A DNA stretch of 64,000 bases from Paenisporosarcina sp049671445 (GCF_049671445.1 NZ_JBATUX010000064.1:87437-151436); one strand, 5' to 3'. Counted from the stretch's first letter, positions 33,731 through 41,886 are shown. Notes: generated by a model from the letters alone, not told the origin. Numbers and translations are program-made.

Positions 33731-33758
33731 CATGTATTTAGCTAGTTGAGCATAAGAT
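33730..33758 (+). promoter_or_regulatory. Sigma-E-like promoter candidate for spoIIIAC
   Basis: TCATGTA (-35, five of seven to KMATATT) and CATAAGAT (-10, six of eight to CATACAHT) with a 14-bp spacer, 32 bp before the spoIIIAC ATG. Weak on its own; location between the efp terminator and the operon supports it. Confidence 0.35.
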
Positions 33759-33790
33759 GAAGAGACAGAGGAGGGGACAAGTCGGAATTT

Positions 33791-33991
33791 ATGGACGTAA
33801 TTCGAGTGGCAGGAATTGGATTAATTCTTGCGTTGTTGCACCTTTTCTTTGAACAAACAGGGAAAAAAGAATTTACATTTTTTTTATTTGTTTTTGGTTA
33901 TCTTTACATGACGGTTGAAATGTTGCGTTTTCTTCGTTATTTCTTTGAAGAAATCACTGCTTTTTTCGAATGGCTCACCATTTCGGTGTAA
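33791..33991 (+). CDS. spoIIIAC: Stage III sporulation protein AC
   Basis: 66-residue membrane protein with two helices (VIRVAGIGLILALLHLFFEQTGKKEF and FFLFVFGYLYMTVEMLRFL) and the conserved GKKE turn. SpoIIIAC is a mother-cell membrane component of the SpoIIIA-SpoIIQ complex. It is normally the third gene of the operon; here it is the first, since spoIIIAA and spoIIIAB are absent between efp and this gene. RBS GAGGAGGGG lies ~13 nt before the ATG, somewhat far. Confidence 0.88.
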   Translation: MDVIRVAGIGLILALLHLFFEQTGKKEFTFFLFVFGYLYMTVEMLRFLRYFFEEITAFFEWLTISV

Positions 33992-33994
33992 GTT

Positions 33995-34372
33995 ATGCAG
34001 ATTATTCTAGTCACGATAGTGATTATTTTCCTGATGCTGTTGCTACAACAAATTCTTCCACAGTTCACACCTCTTCTTCTTAGTTTTTTCTTTTTTATCT
34101 TACTCTCTAATATTTTGTTTCAAATGCTCATTCCTATTGTGCGAACAGTTCTCGAGCAAGCTCCAAAAGAAGCTCTCCCCATAATAAGAGTTTTAATTAT
34201 ATCTGTTTTTCTTACGTTTATAGGTGAAGCTCTGTCTGAATGGAGCAAGAATTTAAATTTGAATGCGCTTAGTCCACTTATATCTATTAGTTGCCACTTA
34301 TTAATACTGACGTATTGGTTGCCACTTATCCAACAAATGTTTACGACTCTATCGCGGCTTTTGATCGACTAA
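33995..34372 (+). CDS. spoIIIAD: Stage III sporulation protein AD
   Basis: 125-residue integral membrane protein with about four helices. Identified by its order after spoIIIAC and by the hydrophobic pattern ending in LLILTYWLPLIQQMFTTLSRLL. It is slightly shorter than the ~133 residues of B. subtilis SpoIIIAD at the N-terminus. Part of the mother-cell side of the A-Q complex. Starts 3 nt after the spoIIIAC stop, so translation is likely coupled. Confidence 0.8.
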   Translation: MQIILVTIVIIFLMLLLQQILPQFTPLLLSFFFFILLSNILFQMLIPIVRTVLEQAPKEALPIIRVLIISVFLTFIGEALSEWSKNLNLNALSPLISISCHLLILTYWLPLIQQMFTTLSRLLID

Positions 34373-34401
34373 TTCAGGTAATTGAGGGGGTGAGATGGTT
34401 C

Positions 34402-35307
34402 ATGCTTGAACCCTTATATGCCTATATTTTTGGCGTAACCAAATACTTTATCGTTCTTCTTATTGCCATCATTTTTGGTATGATACTCGATATTTTATTT
34501 CCTCAAGGAAAGCGTTGGACAAGGCTAGCCCTTTTTTGCATAGCGGTGTTATATACTCTTACTCCGGCAATAGAGGCGATGCATGAAATGCAGCAGTTTG
34601 CCAAACAAATGATTACTGTATTTATGAGTGTTTATCCGGTGTTAACGGCTGGTTTGCTAATGAATAGTGGAACGATGGCTTTTTCAATTTGGAATCCAGC
34701 CTTATATGTATTTATTCAGTTTACAGTGGTATTAACTGAAAAAATTCTTATTCCATTGTTAATGACAACAATATTGCTTGATTTTATTAGTCGGTTTCAT
34801 CCAGCAACACCCTTTACGAAACTGACAGATATTATTCGAACCTCTTTGCTCAGTATTGTTTCTGCAGTTGTTGTTATTTATAGTTTTTTTATCTCAGTCC
34901 AAGGCTTTATTTCATGGAATATTTCTAGTGTTGTCACCGAACCAATTAAGAAAATCATTCAGCAAAACATTCCTTTCGTTGGATCCTTCTTAACAGAAAG
35001 TCTAAGTACATTTACTCGGTTTTCATCATCTATCACGTCGATTACCGGTGGTGGTATTGCTTTTTCGATTTTACTCGTGGTATTAATCCCCACACTAAAA
35101 ACGATAAGCGTGGCCTTTTGTTATCGATTAGTGGCTGCCATCATTGAACCATTTGGTCCTGAAGATTTAGCTAGCTTTTTAGATGATATAGGTAAATCTA
35201 TATTTGTGTTAAGTATCTTGTCATTTCTCATTGCGTTTGCGTTTTTCTACACCGCAATTTTTGTTGTTATTTTGGTGAAATTTTCACTTCTAATGAGGGG
35301 TGCATGA
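34402..35307 (+). CDS. spoIIIAE: Stage III sporulation protein AE, N-terminally shortened
   Basis: Polytopic membrane protein. From ATG 34402 (11 nt after RBS GAGGGGG) it has ~301 residues with multiple helices and the family's C-terminal block (LKTISVAFCYRLVAAIIEPFGPEDL). B. subtilis SpoIIIAE is ~399 residues and begins with a cleavable signal peptide and a ~90-residue extracellular region. Here the reading frame starts almost directly at the first conserved membrane helix, so that whole N-terminal region is missing. The open frame extends to 34291, but that start would overlap spoIIIAD by 82 nt and has no RBS. The membrane core otherwise appears intact. Confidence 0.82.
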   Translation: MLEPLYAYIFGVTKYFIVLLIAIIFGMILDILFPQGKRWTRLALFCIAVLYTLTPAIEAMHEMQQFAKQMITVFMSVYPVLTAGLLMNSGTMAFSIWNPALYVFIQFTVVLTEKILIPLLMTTILLDFISRFHPATPFTKLTDIIRTSLLSIVSAVVVIYSFFISVQGFISWNISSVVTEPIKKIIQQNIPFVGSFLTESLSTFTRFSSSITSITGGGIAFSILLVVLIPTLKTISVAFCYRLVAAIIEPFGPEDLASFLDDIGKSIFVLSILSFLIAFAFFYTAIFVVILVKFSLLMRGA

Positions 35308-35468
35308 TGTCCGAGTGGTTAAAGGGATTAGTGTTTATTATTTTGGTAAGCGAAATCCTACAGGCAGTTTTCTCAGACACAGATTCCAGTGATAACTTGG
35401 AACAATATACAAAATTAGGACTGGCCATATACATGATGTTATTTATCTCTTCATTTTTCTATGAATAG
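35304..35468 (+). CDS. spoIIIAF: Stage III sporulation protein AF, truncated to the membrane part
   Basis: A 54-residue protein starting at ATG 35304, overlapping the spoIIIAE stop (ATGA). It matches only the N-terminal two-helix part of SpoIIIAF: SEWLKGLVFIILVSEILQAVF, then a charged loop and LGLAIYMMLFISSFFYE. B. subtilis SpoIIIAF is ~206 residues, with a soluble ring-building-like domain that is entirely absent here. Between its stop (35468) and spoIIIAG only ~56 nt remain, and no frame there continues the domain. Order in the operon makes the identification reasonable. Confidence 0.75.
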   Translation: MMSEWLKGLVFIILVSEILQAVFSDTDSSDNLEQYTKLGLAIYMMLFISSFFYE

Positions 35469-35524
35469 TTGAGGAATGAGTTTCATATAGTTTATCAAAT
35501 GCCTGTCTCACTTAAGAGAGGAGC

Positions 35525-35965
35525 GTGATTCCATCCATTAAAACGAATCGAATGAAAAGCGGACTCCTGCTCGCAAGCCTCTTGGTATTCTTGGTGTTTT
35601 TCTTATTTAATGAAACCATTTTCACCAAGCAATCTTACACAACCAGTCAGTCAGAAGATCCGGCAACACAAGAACAATCATTGGAAAAAGCGTTGGAAAA
35701 AATGGCTGGGGTAGGTGAAGTCGAATTATTTTTTTATACAGGCACGAACGAGCCTCTTCAAACAGTTTCGGAAAAACCTAGTTTTGCCTTGTTTGATCCG
35801 AAGACAGAGGAACAAACAAAGATCCAATCTGTATTAGTTGTCGCAAGAGGAGCGGATCAAGCTCAAACCAGATTAAAGCTTACAAAATATTTATCGGCTG
35901 TATTAATACTGCCGGAACATCGAATTGTCGTCGTCCCGATGGATGAGAAAGGGGTTTCTAAATGA
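35525..35965 (+). CDS. spoIIIAG: Stage III sporulation protein AG, short form
   Basis: 146 residues: a basic start, one membrane helix (SGLLLASLLVFLVFFLF), a short linker and a ring-building-motif domain ending in VLVVARGADQAQTRLKLTKYLSAVLILPEHRIVVVP. SpoIIIAG assembles a large ring in the intermembrane space of the forespore. B. subtilis SpoIIIAG (~229 residues) has a ~60-residue insertion forming a beta-triangle; here only ~30 residues occupy that place. The start is uncertain: GTG 35525 sits close to RBS AGAGGAG, and the next in-frame ATG is 27 nt downstream. It overlaps spoIIIAH by 4 nt. Confidence 0.82.
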   Translation: MIPSIKTNRMKSGLLLASLLVFLVFFLFNETIFTKQSYTTSQSEDPATQEQSLEKALEKMAGVGEVELFFYTGTNEPLQTVSEKPSFALFDPKTEEQTKIQSVLVVARGADQAQTRLKLTKYLSAVLILPEHRIVVVPMDEKGVSK

Positions 35966-36504
35966 AAGTCAAAAAACGTACAGTGTGGATGCTAACTTTA
36001 TTAAGTCTAGTAGCAGTAATTTCGGTGTATTACGTGCAAGAGCCCAACAATATGCCCTTTGATGGTTTAGCTATTTTCTCAGATGAAGCAACTGATCAAA
36101 TGAAAGTCGATGATGGAGCTAAAGATGAGTCAGTGACACCAGTATATGCTCAAAGTGCGTTATTTGAAGAAATGAGAATGGAAGCTTCAAACGAACGTAG
36201 TCAGTTAAAAGAACAACTTACTACAAAAATTACGTCAAATGAAATGAATGCTGATGAAATTAATGAAGCTTATAGTGAGATGGAAGATTTAACAGTTCGC
36301 GAAACCACAGAAGCCATGCTTGAAATGCTGATTCGCTCATTAGGGTATTCAGATGCTCTAGTTCAAACAGAGACCGGAAAAGTTAAAGTTATGGTCATCG
36401 CGGACGAACTAGGTAAATCGCAAGCAAACGCGATTATCCACATCGTCAAAAAAGAGTGGGAAGATGCAAAAACAGTAAGTGTAACATTCCAACCAGCTTC
36501 ATAA
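35962..36504 (+). CDS. spoIIIAH: Stage III sporulation protein AH
   Basis: 180 residues: N-terminal membrane helix (TVWMLTLLSLVAVISVYYV), an acidic linker, and a YscJ/FliF-like domain (from ~FEEMRMEASNERSQLKEQL to the C-terminal AKTVSVTFQPAS). It binds SpoIIQ of the forespore across the intermembrane space. Of all genes in this operon it is the one that looks most complete, shorter than B. subtilis (~218) mainly in the linker. ATGA overlap with spoIIIAG. A terminator follows. Confidence 0.9.
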   Translation: MKVKKRTVWMLTLLSLVAVISVYYVQEPNNMPFDGLAIFSDEATDQMKVDDGAKDESVTPVYAQSALFEEMRMEASNERSQLKEQLTTKITSNEMNADEINEAYSEMEDLTVRETTEAMLEMLIRSLGYSDALVQTETGKVKVMVIADELGKSQANAIIHIVKKEWEDAKTVSVTFQPAS

Positions 36505-36510
36505 TTATTG

Positions 36511-36540
36511 AAAAGGGCCAATATTGGTCCTTTTTCTTTT
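36511..36540 (+). terminator. spoIIIA operon terminator
   Basis: Stem AAAAGGGCCAAT / ATTGGTCCTTTT with one mismatch at its middle and a T-rich tail. Confidence 0.82.
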
Positions 36541-36740
36541 GTATTCATCATTTCCTCTTACAAACCCTCATGCTTTCCGATTTCTCTATTCCTTCTTCTA
36601 AATTAAGCTTTAAGGACGCTTTTTATATTTCGTATTAAGACCAACTCACAAAGAATTTTTGGTTATCTATTTCAAATTTTCTCAATAACGACTAAAATAG
36701 AATAGGAACCTAATTCGATACATGGTAAGGGGAGTTTTGA

Positions 36741-37256
36741 ATGTTGAAAATACAAGAAATTCGTGAAATTATTAAATTAATTGATCATTCATCTATTGAT
36801 GAGTTTAGTTACGAAGCAGAAGGTACAAAAGTTAAACTCAAAAAGAATAGTGTTAATGGATCAACTGAACAAGTCGTATCTCAAGCTAAACCTGAGGCAG
36901 CAGTAGCTGTGGCACAGGTGCCAGTAGAAACTACACAAGCACCAGTTGCCGCACCAACTTCAAATGAATCAGTTGCACACTCTGAGCAGAATGAATCAGC
37001 TGTAAATGATGATTCTCTTCATAAAATCAAATCTCCAATGGTAGGAACATTCTATGCATCTTCTTCTCCTGATGCTCCAGCATTCGTACAAGTTGGGGAT
37101 AAAGTAAATGAAGATGGAATCGTATGTATCGTAGAAGCGATGAAATTATTCAATGAAATCGAAGCAGAAGTGTCTGGCGAGATTGTAGAAATTTTAGTAA
37201 AAGATGGACAACTCGTAGAGTACGGCCAACCTCTGTTCTTAGTAAAAGCGAACTGA
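36741..37256 (+). CDS. accB: Biotin carboxyl carrier protein of acetyl-CoA carboxylase
   Basis: Carries CO2 on biotin between AccC and the carboxyltransferase, first step of fatty-acid synthesis. 171 residues: N-terminal oligomerisation region, an Ala/Pro/Val-rich linker (~55-90) and the biotinyl domain. The biotinylated lysine is Lys135 in EAMKLFNEIEAE. RBS TAAGGGGAG precedes the ATG. accC follows after 10 nt, forming the usual accBC pair. Confidence 0.96.
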   Translation: MLKIQEIREIIKLIDHSSIDEFSYEAEGTKVKLKKNSVNGSTEQVVSQAKPEAAVAVAQVPVETTQAPVAAPTSNESVAHSEQNESAVNDDSLHKIKSPMVGTFYASSSPDAPAFVQVGDKVNEDGIVCIVEAMKLFNEIEAEVSGEIVEILVKDGQLVEYGQPLFLVKAN

Positions 37257-37266
37257 GGGGGAATAC

Positions 37267-38619
37267 ATGATGAAAAAAGTATTAATTGCTAATCGTGGTG
37301 AAATTGCGGTACGTATTATTCGTGCGTGCAAAGAGTTAGATATCGAAACAGTAGCAGTTTATTCAGAAGCCGATAGAGATGCATTACATGTGCAAATGGC
37401 AGACGAGGCGTATTGTATAGGGCCACATCTTTCGAAAGATAGCTATTTAAATTTCAGCAATATTATTAGTGTAGCAAAATTAACGGGGTGCGACGGAATT
37501 CACCCGGGTTATGGATTTTTAGCTGAGAATGCGAACTTCGCTGAGCTTTGTGAACAATGTAATATCACATTTATTGGCCCAACTTCCGATGCTATATCCC
37601 GAATGGGTACGAAAGACGTAGCACGTGAAACAATGCGTAAAGCAGGTGTACCAGTTGTACCTGGTTCTACTGGTATTGTTGCAGATGAAAACGACGGTTT
37701 AGAAATAGCCCGTAAAATCGGTTTCCCAGTCATCATTAAAGCAACAGCTGGTGGTGGGGGTAAAGGGATTCGCGTAGCACGTACAGAAGAAGAGTTGGTA
37801 AAAGGTATTCAAATCACTCAAAAAGAAGCAGCGGCTGCTTTTGGTAATCCGGGTGTTTATATTGAGAAGTTTATTGAAATCTTCCGCCATGTAGAAATTC
37901 AAGTTTTAGCAGATAGTTTCGGCAATGCCATTCATTTGGGTGAACGCGATTGTTCAATTCAACGTCGTATGCAAAAACTAGTAGAAGAAGCACCTTCTCC
38001 AGCACTTTCCCCTGAGATTCGTAAACAAATGGGAGATGCAGCTGTAAAAGCAGCTATTGCTGTTAATTATCGCAGCGCTGGAACAGTTGAATTTATTTTT
38101 GACCACATTAATCAAAAGTTTTACTTTATGGAAATGAATACACGTATTCAAGTTGAACATCCTGTAACTGAAATGGTGACAGGTATTGATTTAATTCAAC
38201 AACAATTAAAAGTAGCTTCTGGTGAAAAATTAGCCTACACACAAGATGATGTGAAAATTAAAGGGTGGGCAATTGAATGCCGCATAAACGCGGAAAACCC
38301 GAATAAAAATTTCATGCCTTCTGCAGGTAAAGTGGAAATGTATTTAGCACCAGGTGGATATGGTGTACGCGTGGATTCTGCAATGTATTCGGGTTACAGC
38401 ATACCTCCATACTATGACTCAATGGTCGCTAAACTAATTACTTTTGCGGATACACGTGAAGAGGCAGTGTCCAAAATGAAACGTGCATTGAGTGAATTTG
38501 TAATTGATGGAGTTCATACGACCATTCCTTTCCATGCAAAACTAATGGATCATGAAGTATTTAAATCAGGTGATTTCGATACGAAGTTTTTAGAAAAATA
38601 TGATGTTATGAATTCGTAA
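37267..38619 (+). CDS. accC: Biotin carboxylase subunit of acetyl-CoA carboxylase
   Basis: ATP-grasp enzyme that carboxylates biotin on AccB. 450 residues, normal length. The N-terminal KKVLIANRGEIAVRIIRAC, glycine-rich ATP loop KATAGGGGKGIR, catalytic region EMNTRIQVEHPVTE and the RINAENP motif are all present. RBS GAGGGGGA is placed before ATG 37267; a second ATG follows immediately. Co-transcribed with accB. Confidence 0.97.
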   Translation: MMKKVLIANRGEIAVRIIRACKELDIETVAVYSEADRDALHVQMADEAYCIGPHLSKDSYLNFSNIISVAKLTGCDGIHPGYGFLAENANFAELCEQCNITFIGPTSDAISRMGTKDVARETMRKAGVPVVPGSTGIVADENDGLEIARKIGFPVIIKATAGGGGKGIRVARTEEELVKGIQITQKEAAAAFGNPGVYIEKFIEIFRHVEIQVLADSFGNAIHLGERDCSIQRRMQKLVEEAPSPALSPEIRKQMGDAAVKAAIAVNYRSAGTVEFIFDHINQKFYFMEMNTRIQVEHPVTEMVTGIDLIQQQLKVASGEKLAYTQDDVKIKGWAIECRINAENPNKNFMPSAGKVEMYLAPGGYGVRVDSAMYSGYSIPPYYDSMVAKLITFADTREEAVSKMKRALSEFVIDGVHTTIPFHAKLMDHEVFKSGDFDTKFLEKYDVMNS

Positions 38620-38634
38620 GAAAGGATGATTTTA

Positions 38635-39042
38635 ATGGCTGAGAAAACAGCAACGGCATATTTACAAATGACTCCTGCAGGTAAAGAAGAGTTAGGGAAG
38701 ATTGAAGTAGCACCAGAAGTTTTAGAAGTAATTGCTGGAATTGCAACTACTGATGTAGAAGGCGTTGCCGGGACACGTGGTAGTTTTGCTACTGGCGTGG
38801 CAGAACGTTTGGGTAAAAAAGTTCATGGTAAAGGCATTAAAACTGAGTTGACTGATAAAGGTCTATTTGTAGAAATTTATTGCACAGTAAAATACGGTGC
38901 ATCTATTCCTGTAGTAGCAAAAGAAGTTCAAAGCCAAGTGCGTCAAGCGATTTTGAATATGACATTACTTGAAACTCAAGAAGTAAACGTTCATATTACT
39001 GGTGTTCAATTTGAGCAGTCTAAAGAAACTACAACGGAATAA
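38635..39042 (+). CDS. yqhY: Asp23/Gls24 family protein YqhY
   Basis: 135 residues. An Asp23/Gls24 domain (IEVAPEVLEVIAGIATTDVEGVAGT ... VHGKGI... VSIPVVAKEVQSQVRQAI) covers almost the whole protein. In B. subtilis the accBC-yqhY cluster is conserved and loss of YqhY affects lipid metabolism through acetyl-CoA carboxylase; the same link is inferred here from position. ATG 38635 follows RBS GAAAGGATG; an ORF start three codons upstream is less suited. Confidence 0.88.
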   Translation: MAEKTATAYLQMTPAGKEELGKIEVAPEVLEVIAGIATTDVEGVAGTRGSFATGVAERLGKKVHGKGIKTELTDKGLFVEIYCTVKYGASIPVVAKEVQSQVRQAILNMTLLETQEVNVHITGVQFEQSKETTTE

Positions 39043-39048
39043 TTCAGT

Positions 39049-39081
39049 ACATCGTTCGGCACGTCCGAACGATGTTTTTTT
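39049..39081 (+). terminator. accBC-yqhY terminator
   Basis: Perfect 11-bp stem ACATCGTTCGG / CCGAACGATGT with a 5-nt loop and a T-run. Confidence 0.92.
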
Positions 39082-39169
39082 CTGAACATTCGAACTTCCT
39101 GTCGAGTATGTCTTGTATGCAGAAATTATGCTATGATGTGTTCGAATGCATTTAAAAGGAGACTATCCC

Positions 39170-39559
39170 ATGAAACGTAGAGAAGCTCGTGAAAAAGCGT
39201 TGCAAACTTTGTTTCAGTTAGAAAACACAGAGTTGACAATAGAAGATGCGATGAGCCATGTATTAGAAGGCCAAAACGATCCTTTCTATGAAAAACTTGT
39301 TCGTGGCACGACTGAACAATTAGCGCAAATAGATGAATCACTGAAAACAAAATTAGAAAATTGGTCACTAGATCGTTTACCTAAAATTGAACGAACCGTT
39401 TTACGCTTAGCTGTGTACGAATTGTTATTCATGCAAGATGCACCTTCTAGAGTTGTAATGAATGAAGCGATTGAACTTTGTAAAACATTTGGAGATGACA
39501 AATCAAGCAAGTTTGTTAATGGCGTACTATCCAAATATGCTGTTGAGTCTTCTAACTGA
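39170..39559 (+). CDS. nusB: Transcription antitermination factor NusB
   Basis: All-helical RNA-binding protein that with NusE/S10 binds boxA in rRNA leader transcripts. 129 residues. Motifs: KRREAREKALQTLFQLE at the N-terminus, RTVLRLAVYELLF and NEAIELCKTFGDDKSSKFVNGVL. ATG 39170 is preferred over an upstream in-frame start because RBS AAAAGGAGA lies 8 nt before it. folD starts 19 nt after its stop. Confidence 0.95.
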   Translation: MKRREAREKALQTLFQLENTELTIEDAMSHVLEGQNDPFYEKLVRGTTEQLAQIDESLKTKLENWSLDRLPKIERTVLRLAVYELLFMQDAPSRVVMNEAIELCKTFGDDKSSKFVNGVLSKYAVESSN

Positions 39560-39578
39560 TAACAGGGGGAATACTAAC

Positions 39579-40439
39579 ATGTCAAGTGAATTAATTAGTG
39601 GAAAAGTAATTGGACAAGAGATACGAAATGAATTAACTGAACGTATCAGTAACTTGAAAAACCAGAGCATAACACCGGGCTTAGCAGTTATCTTAGTAGG
39701 TAACAACTCTGCATCGAAAACATATGTTTCCAATAAACAAAAAACATGTGAAGCACTTGGCATGCATTCTCGTTTAATTTCATTTGAATCAGACTTAAAC
39801 GAGCATGAACTAGTGGAAGCTATTCATTCACTTAATAATGATCCTGACATTCATGGGATTTTAGTCCAACTACCTCTACCAATTCAAATTACTGAAGCGA
39901 ATGTATTAGCTGCGATTTCTCCTGACAAAGATGTGGATGGTTTTCATCCCATTAATGTAGGGAAAATGATGCTCGGACAAGAGACGTTTCTTCCTTGTAC
40001 TCCATATGGTGTCATGAAGCTTCTAGAATATTCGAATATCGAAATTGCGGGTAAGCATGCGGTGGTTATTGGGCGGAGTCATATTGTTGGAAAACCCATG
40101 GGGCAGCTTTTACTTCAAAAAGATGCAACGGTCACATATGCTCACTCAAAAACACCGAACCTAAAAGAGATTACTTTACAAGCAGATATCCTCGTTGTTG
40201 CAGTAGGTAGAACAAAAATGATAACAAGTGATTTTGTGAAATCTGGAGCTGTTGTTATTGATGTCGGCATGAACCGAGATGAAAACAACCGCTTATGTGG
40301 TGATGTCGATTTTGAGTCAGTTAAGAATAAAGCCTCATATATTACTCCAGTTCCTGGTGGGGTGGGTCCTATGACCATTACGATGTTAATGGCAAACACT
40401 GTCCAATCCGCTGAAAATAAGTTACGTCAAGACAAATGA
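39579..40439 (+). CDS. folD: Methylenetetrahydrofolate dehydrogenase / cyclohydrolase
   Basis: Bifunctional enzyme interconverting 5,10-methylene-THF, methenyl-THF and 10-formyl-THF. 286 residues from ATG 39579 (RBS CAGGGGG). Catalytic Lys is in SKTYVSNKQKTCEALG; further motifs are QLPLP, DKDVDGFHP, the NADP-binding VIGRSHIVGKPMGQLLL and PGGVGPMT near the C-terminus. It uses the methylene-THF formed by the glycine cleavage system. Confidence 0.97.
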   Translation: MSSELISGKVIGQEIRNELTERISNLKNQSITPGLAVILVGNNSASKTYVSNKQKTCEALGMHSRLISFESDLNEHELVEAIHSLNNDPDIHGILVQLPLPIQITEANVLAAISPDKDVDGFHPINVGKMMLGQETFLPCTPYGVMKLLEYSNIEIAGKHAVVIGRSHIVGKPMGQLLLQKDATVTYAHSKTPNLKEITLQADILVVAVGRTKMITSDFVKSGAVVIDVGMNRDENNRLCGDVDFESVKNKASYITPVPGGVGPMTITMLMANTVQSAENKLRQDK

Positions 40440-40466
40440 ACTTAAAACAGGTAAAATAAAGGCAAG

Positions 40467-40506
40467 AAGCTGTTTTTCTTTGAGAAAGACAGCTTTTCTA
40501 TTTTTC
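40467..40506 (+). terminator. Hairpin between folD and xseA
   Basis: Stem AAGCTGT / ACAGCTT with inner TTCTT / AGAA pairing and a T-rich tail. The xseA RBS follows, so it could be a partial terminator. Confidence 0.6.
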
Positions 40507-40527
40507 TCGTGAGGAGTTTGACGACAC

Positions 40528-41886
40528 TTGACATCAACTTCATATTTAACCGTAAAAGCTTTAACGAAATACATAAAACGAAAATTTGATGCTGATCCCC
40601 ATTTGCGTAATGTTTATGTAAAAGGGGAATTATCAAATGTAAAAATACATACGAGTGGACATATATATTTTACAATCAAAGATGAGCAAACTAGAATGCC
40701 GGCTGTTATGTTTGCTGCTCAAGCTAAACACTTAAAATTCAAACCTGAAAGTGGTATGAACATCCTCTTACAAGGTGATGTCAATGTGTATGAAGGTTCT
40801 GGTCAATATCAGTTGTATGCCCAAACTATGCAACCAGACGGCATAGGTGAACTGTTTATTGCCTTTGAACAATTAAAAGAAAAGTTAGCAAAAGAAGGGT
40901 TGTTCCATCCTTCTAGAAAAAAACAAATCCCAAAATACCCACAAACAATTGGTGTTATTACAGCAACTACAGGGGCAGCTATTCGAGATATTGTCACGAC
41001 TTTAAGTAGACGTTATCCCTTAGCTGAAGTTATTATTTTCCCTGCAGTTGTTCAAGGTGCAAGTGCAGCGCCGAGTATTGTCAAAGCGCTAAAGAAAGCA
41101 AACGCTTATCCTAATCTGGATGTCTGCATCGTAGGACGTGGTGGTGGCTCGATCGAAGATTTATGGGCATTCAATGAAGAAATCGTTGCTCGCGAAATAG
41201 CGAACAGTTCTGTAGCGATTATCAGTGCAGTGGGCCATGAAACTGATACTACTATTGCGGACTTTGTTTCAGATTTACGCGCTCCTACACCAACGGCTGC
41301 AGCAGAACTCGCTGTTCCCAATCAATTAGAATTATTAGAGCGCGTTACAAATAGAAAGTCACAAATTGTTTCGATTATCACGGCAACATTGTCTCAAGAG
41401 CGAAAAAGATTATCTCGCGTTATGTCAGCATACCCATTAGCTTATCCAGAGCGACTGTATCGACCTTTCGTAGAGAATTTAACGCGTGTAACTGAACAGT
41501 TAGAAAAAAGTGGTCGAACCTTAGTGAATCAAAAACAACAATTACTCACTCAACAAACGATGAGGTTGACTTTGCAAAATCCGCAGCGACTAGTCCATCA
41601 GCATCAAAAAGGTGTACAAGACTTAGACCAACGAATGCGAGTTGCAGCTCAAAAAGGTTTACAGGCAAAAGGTCGTTCTTTTAGCAATATCATTCAATTA
41701 TTAGAAGCGTTAAATCCATTGAAAATTATGGACAGGGGCTACAGCTTAACATATCAAAATGATCAAGTTGTAAAATCAATTGAAGATATTGATTCCACTA
41801 AATCCTTACATATCAAATTACAAGATGGAGTCGTAATAGCATCTATAGACTCTATAATCAAACAGTCTAAAGGAGAATCATCATGA
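40528..41886 (+). CDS. xseA: Exodeoxyribonuclease VII large subunit
   Basis: 452 residues. N-terminal OB-fold domain (VYVKGELSNVKIHTSGHIYFTIKDE) that binds single-stranded DNA, then the catalytic domain with IGVITATTGAAIRDI and GRGGGSIEDLWAFNEE, and a long coiled coil (~260-390) for XseB binding. Start is TTG at 40528, about 11 nt after RBS GTGAGGAG. Overlaps xseB by 4 nt (ATGA), the usual coupling of the two subunits. Confidence 0.95.
   Translation: MTSTSYLTVKALTKYIKRKFDADPHLRNVYVKGELSNVKIHTSGHIYFTIKDEQTRMPAVMFAAQAKHLKFKPESGMNILLQGDVNVYEGSGQYQLYAQTMQPDGIGELFIAFEQLKEKLAKEGLFHPSRKKQIPKYPQTIGVITATTGAAIRDIVTTLSRRYPLAEVIIFPAVVQGASAAPSIVKALKKANAYPNLDVCIVGRGGGSIEDLWAFNEEIVAREIANSSVAIISAVGHETDTTIADFVSDLRAPTPTAAAELAVPNQLELLERVTNRKSQIVSIITATLSQERKRLSRVMSAYPLAYPERLYRPFVENLTRVTEQLEKSGRTLVNQKQQLLTQQTMRLTLQNPQRLVHQHQKGVQDLDQRMRVAAQKGLQAKGRSFSNIIQLLEALNPLKIMDRGYSLTYQNDQVVKSIEDIDSTKSLHIKLQDGVVIASIDSIIKQSKGESS

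Noticed and set aside
33860..34380. Integrated phage or IS disruption of spoIIIA
   Set aside because: No integrase, transposase or terminal repeats are found at the junctions; composition matches neighbours.
35469..35524. Frameshifted remainder of SpoIIIAF
   Set aside because: The gap is only 56 nt and encodes nothing resembling the missing domain, so this is a deletion and not a frameshift.
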